A stretch of 64,000 nt of DNA, taken from positions 1-64,000 of the forward strand of contig DASYRM010000151.1 of the NCBI GenBank assembly GCA_036004405.1, read 5' to 3'. This stretch comes from DASYRM01 sp036004405 (GTDB lineage: Bacteria > Acidobacteriota > Vicinamibacteria > Vicinamibacterales > UBA2999). Both the position numbers and the translations under genes were made by a program. Numbering within the stretch: the first letter of the stretch is position 1; every line of letters starts with the position of its first letter. The notes under the pieces were generated by a model, which saw only the letters and a program-made list of their open reading frames with translations, ran no database searches and had not been told where the DNA came from. Below are positions 10,424 to 16,318 of the stretch, piece after piece.

Positions 10424-10914
10424 GGCCCTTTCTCGACACCAGCGTTCTGCTCGCGGGGCTGGTGGATTTCGGCCCGCAGAGCGCCCCGGCGCAGGAAGCG
10501 CTGCATGCGGTCGCCGAGGGCAAGGCCGGCAGGGCGGGCACGGCGTGGCACTGCTGCCTCGAGTTCATCTCGGTTGCAACGCGTCTGCCCCCGGAATTCA
10601 GGCTGTCGCCTGGCGACGCCGCCACGCTGGTCCATGAAGAAGTGTTCGGCCGCATGACCGTGCACGACCTCCCTCCGGAATCGCAGCGGACGTTCCTGCA
10701 GACCCTCGCCCAGGAGGGCATTACCGGCGGCCGCGTCTACGACGCGCACATCGCGGAAGTGGCGCGGGCAGGCGGCGCGACCGTGATCGTCACCGACAAT
10801 CGCCGCCATTTCGTCGCCGCGCTGCGCCACGGCATCCGCGTGGAGACGCCGTCCGAGTTCGTCGCGTCGCTGAGCACCACGGGCCACCTGAAGGTGGCCC
10901 CTACGAAAGATTGA
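10414..10914 (+). CDS. vapC: PIN-domain ribonuclease toxin
   Basis: The 166-residue PIN protein has the expected acidic residues: Asp in FLDTSVLLA near 8, Glu in LEFISVA near 50, Asp in VYDAHIAEVA near 110 and Asp in VTDNRRHF near 128. VapC toxins cleave RNA (often tRNA or rRNA) with Mg2+ when the antitoxin is degraded. It overlaps vapB. The final residues TGHLKVAPTKD are encoded by a REP-like palindrome, so the natural C-terminus was probably replaced or extended when the element arrived. The fold looks complete before that point. Confidence 0.9.
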   Translation: MAVGPFLDTSVLLAGLVDFGPQSAPAQEALHAVAEGKAGRAGTAWHCCLEFISVATRLPPEFRLSPGDAATLVHEEVFGRMTVHDLPPESQRTFLQTLAQEGITGGRVYDAHIAEVARAGGATVIVTDNRRHFVAALRHGIRVETPSEFVASLSTTGHLKVAPTKD

Positions 10915-10942
10915 CACGGGCCAACTGAAGGTGGCCCCTACG
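10881..10942 (-). repeat. Tandem pair of REP-like palindromes, one inside vapC
   Basis: Two copies lie 37 bp apart (10881-10905 and 10918-10942). Each has GGGCCACC/GGTGGCCC-type arms, a TGAA loop and a CTACGAAAGA tail (GTAG on the minus strand). The first encodes the VapC tail and the VapC TGA follows within its repeat unit. The second has one stem mismatch (A for C) and ends 7 nt before the EF-P stop codon. Confidence 0.8.
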
Positions 10943-10948
10943 AAAGAT

Positions 10949-11524
10949 TTACGCGCGGCCGGCGAACTCGCGGGTCTCCGTGTGGACTTTCACCTTCTCG
11001 CCCTCCTTGATGAAGAGCGGCACGCGGATCTCGAGGCCGGTCTCGAGCGTCGCCGCCTTGGTGGCCCCGCCGCTGGCGGTGTCGCCGCGAACCGCGGGCT
11101 CGGTCGACGTGATGGTGAGCTCGACGATCGTCGGGAGCTGCAGGCCGAACGGCCGCCCCTCGAGCTTGTTGAGCTGCACGATCATGTTGTCGGTCAGGAA
11201 CCTGCGATCGTCGCCGACGACGTCCGTGCTCAGGGTGAGCGTTTCGAAGCTCTCCTGATCCATGAAATGAAAGCCCTCGGAATCGGCGTAGAGAAACGAC
11301 GCCTCCGCCGTGGACAAGTCCGGCTCGGCGAACTTCTCGCCCGCCTTGAAGGTCTTGTCGAACACCGCGCGGGTGAGCAGGTTGCGCATCTTGAGACGCA
11401 CCAACGTCTGCCCGCCGCGGGCCGTCGGCTTGGAGACTTCGACGTCCACGCACACATACGGTGCGCCTTCGAACTCGAAGTAGGTCTTGCGCTTGATATC
11501 GATTGCTTCGATGAGTGCTGCCAT
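10949..11524 (-). CDS. Elongation factor P family protein with EfpL/YeiP-like loop
   Basis: The 191-residue protein has the three-domain EF-P fold: a KOW-like N-terminal domain, an OB domain (YADSEGFHFMDQESFETLTL) and a C-terminal domain (TKAATLETGLEIRVPLFIKEGEKVKVHT). Such factors rescue ribosomes stalled at proline stretches. The loop that reaches the peptidyl-transferase centre reads SKPTARGGQTL. This matches the SPTARGAATL loop of E. coli YeiP/EfpL rather than the PGKGG loop of standard EF-P. I chose ATG 11524 because GTGGAG lies just upstream; the GTG at 11533 would leave no ribosome site. Confidence 0.85.
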   Translation of the reverse strand: MAALIEAIDIKRKTYFEFEGAPYVCVDVEVSKPTARGGQTLVRLKMRNLLTRAVFDKTFKAGEKFAEPDLSTAEASFLYADSEGFHFMDQESFETLTLSTDVVGDDRRFLTDNMIVQLNKLEGRPFGLQLPTIVELTITSTEPAVRGDTASGGATKAATLETGLEIRVPLFIKEGEKVKVHTETREFAGRA

Positions 11525-11532
11525 GTTCTCCA

Positions 11533-11577
11533 CGGGCCGCCTACGTGAACGGGCCGCCTGAAGGCGGCCCCTACGTA
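11533..11577 (-). repeat. REP-like palindrome plus half copy upstream of the EF-P gene
   Basis: A full copy at 11551-11574 has arms GGGCCGCC and GGCGGCCC, a TGAA loop and a CTACGTA tail. A half copy (GGGCCGCCTACG) at 11534-11545 abuts the EF-P ribosome site. Any EF-P promoter must cross or lie beyond this element. Confidence 0.75.
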
Positions 11578-11584
11578 CGGCGGC

Positions 11585-12385
11585 CTACTTCTTGAAAATG
11601 TGCTCGACGTCCTTCTCGTTCTCGCAGATGTTCTCGATGATGTCGGTGTCGGGCAGCAGCACGAACGGCACGGTGACCGTCCACGGCTTCGTGTACGCCA
11701 CCGGGTCGTCGAACGTGAAGTCGATCTCGAGGTGGCCGTAGTCCTTGCGGCGGAAGCGCTCGGTCGTCTTCATCTTCTCGCTGCGCGGATGGCCGCCGTC
11801 GTCGAGCCAGCTCTTGTCGTTGAAGCCGAGCGTCTCGACCACGAACGTGTCGCCGTCCCACTTGCCGAGCGAGTAGCCGAACCAGGTGGGTGCCCGTTCC
11901 TCGGGATAGTCGCGCCCGTCGGTGAAGATCTGCCGGTACTGCGTGAAGTTCTCGAACAGGATGATCGTGAGCTCGGGCGACTGCACGACCTTCCACGGAT
12001 AGTTCGGCACCAGCATCGCGTCGGGAATGGTGTGCGGCAGGCAGCGACCCGCAGGACGATCGCGCCCCTCGGTCTCCTGCCGCTCCTTGAACAGCGCCGC
12101 CGCCCACGGCGTGAACGGCGGCTCGATGCCCGCCCGGCGCGAGAGGTTGGTGAGGAAACGCCCGTCGACGGCGTTCCACAGCCCGTCCAAATCCGGCTTG
12201 CCGTCCACGCGCCGCGGCGCCGGCGCCGCCAGGTTCGGCTTGCCGTCGGGCAACCGTGGCGTCTTGGGGTCGAGCCGCTTCAAATACTGCCCGGCGGCCA
12301 GAGACGGCAGGGCCACCGCCGCGGCGACCACCGCAACCAGCACGACCGAGCGAAATTCAGGCCTGTTTTGACGAAACCACTGCAT
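11585..12385 (-). CDS. Secreted protein of unknown function, conserved acidobacterial type
   Basis: The 266-residue protein has an N-terminal signal anchor (VVLVAVVAAAVALPSLAAGQ). A conserved body follows, with WNAVDGRF, RCLPHTIPDAML, a LTIILFENFTQYRQIFTDGR block, GYSLGKWDGDTFVVET, FNDKSWLDDGGHPRSE and YTKPWTVTVPF. I know this pattern from many uncharacterised acidobacterial exported proteins but no function is established. A GGAGG site 7 nt upstream supports the ATG at 12385. Its stop TAG lies in GTAG followed by GCCGCC, a degenerate REP half site. It is probably periplasmic. Confidence 0.75.
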   Translation of the reverse strand: MQWFRQNRPEFRSVVLVAVVAAAVALPSLAAGQYLKRLDPKTPRLPDGKPNLAAPAPRRVDGKPDLDGLWNAVDGRFLTNLSRRAGIEPPFTPWAAALFKERQETEGRDRPAGRCLPHTIPDAMLVPNYPWKVVQSPELTIILFENFTQYRQIFTDGRDYPEERAPTWFGYSLGKWDGDTFVVETLGFNDKSWLDDGGHPRSEKMKTTERFRRKDYGHLEIDFTFDDPVAYTKPWTVTVPFVLLPDTDIIENICENEKDVEHIFKK

Positions 12386-12501
12386 CGGTCGCCTCCGCGA
12401 TGTCGCGCCCTCGCCCCTCGGCCGGCACAACAGCCGCCGGTACTCTACTCAGGGCCGTCGAGTCTCCGCAAACCTTTCCAGGAAAAGTGCATACCGCCGG
12501 G

Positions 12502-12516
12502 CTAGGTTTTTCCTAG
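12502..12516. other. CTAGG-T5-CCTAG hairpin upstream of the PEP-CTERM gene
   Basis: A perfect 5-bp stem with a five-T loop lies about 62 bp before the PEP-CTERM start, in a comparatively AT-rich patch. It could be a regulator site or part of a 5' leader. Nothing else explains it. Confidence 0.4.
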
Positions 12517-12577
12517 GTTGGTGTAATCATCGTGTTTTCGCGTGGCTCGAAACGGCCAATGCATGACGGAGAAGACG

Positions 12578-12769
12578 ATGAAGTCCCCCCTCTTCAGATT
12601 CTTTGTTCTGGCGGCGTGTTGCGTGGCGGTCGGCGTGGGTCTCCTCGTTGCCCCGAGGACGGCTGCGGCAGCGAACGTGCTCGTCATTCCGGAACCGGCG
12701 GTACTCCTCCTGCTCGGCGTCGGTCTGTCGGCAGTCGCCATCAGGGTTCGCGCACGGCGTCGGATGTAG
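12578..12769 (+). CDS. PEP-CTERM mini-protein (signal peptide plus sorting signal only)
   Basis: The 63-residue protein starts at the ATG preceded by GGAG at good spacing. Residues 1-33 form a Sec signal peptide (FFVLAACCVAVGVGLLVAP then AAAAN). The C-terminal third is a textbook PEP-CTERM sorting signal: VIPEP, a hydrophobic helix LLLLGVGLSAVAI and the basic end RVRARRRM. After cleavage almost nothing would remain between the signal peptide and the PEP motif. Such proteins are recognised by an exosortase at the membrane, and none is encoded here. It may be a real short export substrate or the stump of a longer one. Confidence 0.75.
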   Translation: MKSPLFRFFVLAACCVAVGVGLLVAPRTAAAANVLVIPEPAVLLLLGVGLSAVAIRVRARRRM

Positions 12770-12934
12770 TGTCTCCCACCTGTCGCACCGATACAGCACG
12801 CTTCGCACAACTCAACCCGGCGGACGCGCTGCAGGCGCGCGCAGTCGTGCGCGCCCACGTTCAAGGCCACCACCGCGCCGGCCGATTAACCGCACAGCGC
12901 GTCACGGCTCGTGCAGCCGCCGGCGCCCGTGAAA

Positions 12935-15085
12935 ATGTCTCAGCCTTCACCAGCGCTCCTCGTCGTCGACGACGAAGACACCAACCGCAGCCTGCTCGCC
13001 CGCCTCTTCGAGGCCCGCGGCTTCACGGTGGACACCGCGAGCTCCGGGCCGGAGGCGCTCGAGCACATACGTGCGGGGCGAACTGACCTGGTGCTGCTCG
13101 ACGTGAACATGCCGGGCATGACCGGCTTCGACGTGTTGAAGGAGATTCGGCTCACCCATACCCCTGGCGCGCTGCCGGTGGTGATGGTGACCGGCTTCGG
13201 CGAGAGCCGGGACCTCGTGGAATCCCTCGAGCTCGGCGCCAACGACTACGTCACCAAGCCGATCGACGTCCCGGTCGTGCTCGCGCGGATCAAGACGCAG
13301 CTCGCGCGGCAGCAGGCCGAGCGCGCGCTCAAGGAGAGCGAGGAGCGCTACGCGCTGGCGGTGCGCGGCGCCAACGACGGCATCTGGGACTGGAAGTTCG
13401 ACACCCAGGAGGGCTACTTCTCGCCGCGGTGGCGATCCGTGCTGGGCTACGACGAGCACGCGCTGCTGACGTCGTTGAACGCCTGGTACGAGCGCGTCCA
13501 CCCGAACGATCTCGGTCCACTGAAAGCGGCGCTCGAGGAGCACCTCGTCGGATCGACCACGCACTTCGAGTACGAACACCGCGTGCAGAGCAGCCCGGAC
13601 TCCTACCGCTGGGTGCTGGCGCGCGCGGTGGCGGTCCGCAATGCCCAGGGGCAGGCGGTACGGGTGGCGGGATCGTTGACCGACATCACCGAAGGGAAGG
13701 TGGCCGACGCGCTGACGGGGCTGCCGAACCGGGTGCTGCTCATGGATCGTCTCGGCCGGCTGATCGAGCACGCCAAGCGCCACCCCGAGTTCCAGGTCGT
13801 CGTCATGTTCCTGGATCTCGACCGCTTCAAGGTGATCAACGACAGCCTCGGCCACCACGCCGGCGACGAGATGCTCGTCCAGGCCGCGCGGCGGCTCGAC
13901 GGCTGCCTGCGGAGCACCGATACGGTGGCGCGCATTGCCGCCGGACGGACGACCCGCGACGACCTGATGACGGGCTCGACGCTCGGCCGCATGGGCGGCG
14001 ACGAGTTCGTGGTCGTGCTCGGCGGCCTGCGCCAGGCCGAAGGAGCTCCCAAGGTGGCCGACCGGCTGCACGGCGCCTTCTCGCAGGGATTCCGCGTGAA
14101 GGGGCACGAAGTGTTCGTGTCGCTCAGCATCGGCATCGCCGTCAGCACCGACGGCGACACCACGCCAGACGACCTGCTGCGCGAAGCCGACACGGCGATG
14201 TACCGCGCCAAAGGGCTGGGACCGTCGCGGACCGAGATCTTCAGCCCCGACATGCGGACCGAGGCGCGGGTACGGCTGCAGAACGACACCGACCTTCGTC
14301 ACGCGCTCGGGCGCAACGAGTTCGAGCTGTGGTACCAGCCGATCGTCTCGCTCGAATCGGGCAAGGTGAACACGGTGGAGGCGCTGCTGCGGTGGCGTCA
14401 CCCGACGCGCGGCTTCGTCTCGACGCAGCAGTTCATCGCCGCGGCGGAGACCACCGGGCTCATCGTCCCGGTGGGCTACTGGGTGCTCGAACGCGCCTGC
14501 GCCGACCTGCGGCGCTGGGAAGTGGTGGACCCGCGCTCGTCGGAAGTCTTCGTCGCCGTCAACCTGTCGGCGAAACAGCTCGTCGTGCCGGATCTGGTGT
14601 CGCGCGTCGAAGAGATCGTGGCCCAGGCGGGTGTGCGGCCGGGACGCATCGAGTTCGAGCTCACCGAGAGCAGCGTGATGGTGGATCCCGAGCTGGCGCA
14701 GCGCCAGCTCGAGGCGCTCAAGCGCAAAGGGTTCCGTTTGAGCATCGACGACTTCGGCACCGGTCACTCGTCGCTCAGCTACGTGCACCGCTTCCCCGTG
14801 GACCGCATCAAGGTCGATCGCTCGTTCCTGCTGCGCGCGCGCACCGAGCACGAGACCGACGTGGTGATGCGCGCGATCATCGACCTCGGGATGCAGCTCG
14901 GGCTGGAAGTGGTGGCCGAGGGCGTCGAGACCGACGTGGAGCTGGCCAAGCTCCAGACGATCGGCTGCAAGCTGGGTCAGGGGTATCTGTTCGCGCCGCC
15001 GCGCGCCAGCGACAGCGTGCCGCCGCTCTTCCGGGGTCCAGTGCAGGCGGCGTTCAGGGAGCTGCTGCAGCCGGTGAAGTCGTAG
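12935..15085 (+). CDS. Response regulator with PAS, GGDEF and EAL domains (cyclic-di-GMP turnover)
   Basis: The 716-residue protein has a receiver (VVDDEDTNRS, phospho-Asp in LVLLDVNMPG, TKP switch lysine), a PAS/PAC domain, a diguanylate cyclase domain with intact GGDEF and an EAL phosphodiesterase domain with VEALLRW, NLSAKQL and DDFGTGHSS. It should tune cyclic-di-GMP in response to an unlinked kinase. About 20 extra residues (AAGRTTRDDLMTG region) sit just before GGDEF. GTG 12911 would add eight residues. The stop TAG is the TAG of a GTAG-type palindrome. Confidence 0.9.
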   Translation: MSQPSPALLVVDDEDTNRSLLARLFEARGFTVDTASSGPEALEHIRAGRTDLVLLDVNMPGMTGFDVLKEIRLTHTPGALPVVMVTGFGESRDLVESLELGANDYVTKPIDVPVVLARIKTQLARQQAERALKESEERYALAVRGANDGIWDWKFDTQEGYFSPRWRSVLGYDEHALLTSLNAWYERVHPNDLGPLKAALEEHLVGSTTHFEYEHRVQSSPDSYRWVLARAVAVRNAQGQAVRVAGSLTDITEGKVADALTGLPNRVLLMDRLGRLIEHAKRHPEFQVVVMFLDLDRFKVINDSLGHHAGDEMLVQAARRLDGCLRSTDTVARIAAGRTTRDDLMTGSTLGRMGGDEFVVVLGGLRQAEGAPKVADRLHGAFSQGFRVKGHEVFVSLSIGIAVSTDGDTTPDDLLREADTAMYRAKGLGPSRTEIFSPDMRTEARVRLQNDTDLRHALGRNEFELWYQPIVSLESGKVNTVEALLRWRHPTRGFVSTQQFIAAAETTGLIVPVGYWVLERACADLRRWEVVDPRSSEVFVAVNLSAKQLVVPDLVSRVEEIVAQAGVRPGRIEFELTESSVMVDPELAQRQLEALKRKGFRLSIDDFGTGHSSLSYVHRFPVDRIKVDRSFLLRARTEHETDVVMRAIIDLGMQLGLEVVAEGVETDVELAKLQTIGCKLGQGYLFAPPRASDSVPPLFRGPVQAAFRELLQPVKS

Positions 15086-15135
15086 CGGCCGGCTTCAGCC
15101 GGCCCGTCGACGGGCCGCCTGAAGGCGGCCCCTAC
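15082..15135. repeat. Inverted pair of REP-like palindromes between convergent genes
   Basis: The left copy reads GTAG then GGCCGGC-TTCA-GCCGGCC (15082-15104). The right copy reads GGGCCGCC-TGAA-GGCGGCCC then CTAC (15112-15135). They face each other as in a BIME. The TAG in the left GTAG is the stop of the GGDEF-EAL gene, and the TAG in the right one, read on the minus strand, is the stop of the fructokinase gene. The pair could also act as a two-way terminator. Confidence 0.8.
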
Positions 15136-16076
15136 GTACCCCACAGCCACGCCGCACCGCGAACGCCGCTCGAGTCGCCGTGCGCCGCTTTCACGAGGCG
15201 CGTCGTCACCGTGTCAGAGAACACCAACCCCGGCCAGAACGCCGGAACGTTCGTGTACAGCCGATCGACGTTCGACATGCCGCCGCCGAGCACGATGACA
15301 TCCGGATCGAGCACGTTGATGACGGACGCGAGCGCGCGTGCCATTCGCTCCTCGTAGCGACGCACCCAGGCGTCGGCCGACGCATCTCCCGCGGCGGCGC
15401 GCGCCACGATCTCGATGGCGTCGATCGACTCGCCGTCGGCGGCGAAGCCGCGCGCGAAGCCGGGCCCCGAGAGAAAGGTCTCGATGCAGCCGGTGCGGCC
15501 GCAGTAGCAGTCCGGCCCCGGCCATTCGTCCTCGAACGGCCACGGCATCGGGTTGTGCCCCCACTCGCCCGCGATGGCGTTGGCACCAGTGAGCACGCGC
15601 CCGTTCACCACGACACCACCGCCGGTGCCGGTGCCGACGATGACGCCAAACACCACGGACGCGCCCGCCGCCGCGCCGTCCACCGCCTCGGACAGCGCAA
15701 AGCAGTTCGCGTCGTTGGCGCAACGGACCTCTCGACCAAGCCGGGCGGACAGGTCGGCGGCAAACGGGCGGCCGATCAGCCAGGTGGAGTTGGCGTTCTT
15801 GACCAGTCCGGTGGCAGACGACATCACGCCGGGCATCCCCACCCCGACGGTGGCAGGCGGACCTGAGCTGGCAGGCGAACCTGAAGGCTCGCCTCTACGT
15901 ACGGCATCGCGCTCCAGCGCTTCGGCGAGCGCGGCCACCGCCTCGACCGTCGCGGCGTAATCCCCGCGCGGCGTCGGCACACGTCGGCGCGCCCGTTCCG
16001 ATCCGTCTGGATCCAGTGCAATCCCCTCGATCTTGGTTCCCCCAAGGTCGAGTCCCACCCGGATCGCCGCCTTCAT
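15132..16076 (-). CDS. mak: ROK-family fructokinase
   Basis: The protein of about 314 residues aligns closely with E. coli Mak: DLGGTKIEGIAL (ATP), LVKNANSTWLIGRPF, VRCANDANCFALSEAVDGAAAG (catalytic Asp), GEWGHNPMPW, the zinc-binding CYCGRTGCIE and an ending HGDSSGVRGAAWLW. It phosphorylates fructose in the cytoplasm. Between EALER and ATVGVG there are about 13 extra residues (RRGEPSGSPASSGPP region) exactly where a REP-like palindrome lies in the DNA, so the element is translated in frame. The ATG at 16076 is preferred over GTG 16082. Its stop codon is shared with another palindrome. Confidence 0.88.
   Translation of the reverse strand: MKAAIRVGLDLGGTKIEGIALDPDGSERARRRVPTPRGDYAATVEAVAALAEALERDAVRRGEPSGSPASSGPPATVGVGMPGVMSSATGLVKNANSTWLIGRPFAADLSARLGREVRCANDANCFALSEAVDGAAAGASVVFGVIVGTGTGGGVVVNGRVLTGANAIAGEWGHNPMPWPFEDEWPGPDCYCGRTGCIETFLSGPGFARGFAADGESIDAIEIVARAAAGDASADAWVRRYEERMARALASVINVLDPDVIVLGGGMSNVDRLYTNVPAFWPGLVFSDTVTTRLVKAAHGDSSGVRGAAWLWGT
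15873..15903 (-). repeat. REP-like palindrome inserted in frame within mak
   Basis: On the minus strand it reads GTAG, one A, then GGCGAGCC-TTCA-GGTTCGCC, with one stem mismatch. A further half copy (TCAGGTCCGCC) follows in coding order. It encodes the residues missing from the E. coli homologue. Confidence 0.75.
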
Positions 16077-16174
16077 GGTCACAAAATCAGGGCCTGAGGC
16101 CTTCCCCGGAAGGGGTAAGCGGACGAGGACGCACCTCGGTATTTAGATCAAGACCAAGGGGCCGCCTCGAATCA

Positions 16175-16212
16175 CCAGTTTCGGGCACTGGCATCACCGG
16201 ATTCTCTCCGGT
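16175..16212. other. Two adjacent small hairpins before the cytochrome/DUF1552 cluster
   Basis: CCAGT-N7-ACTGG (16175-16191) and ACCGGA-N5-TCCGGT (16196-16212) lie in the 235-bp gap between mak and the DUF1592 gene, which are divergent. They may be operators or a leader structure. The rest of the gap shows no open frame or clear promoter. Confidence 0.35.
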
Positions 16213-16318
16213 ATCCTATTGAGTCCACAGGTCTTTGGGGGGTGGGGTCGGGTGCGTGAGGCCAGCCGCGCAAGCGGTGGCGGCCTCGAGCGCCGTCCGC
16301 CCGCGCGGGAGCCGATTC

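Noticed and set aside
12947..14851. 634-codon open frame on the minus strand
   Set aside because: Antisense to the REC-PAS-GGDEF-EAL gene, composition of a shadow frame.
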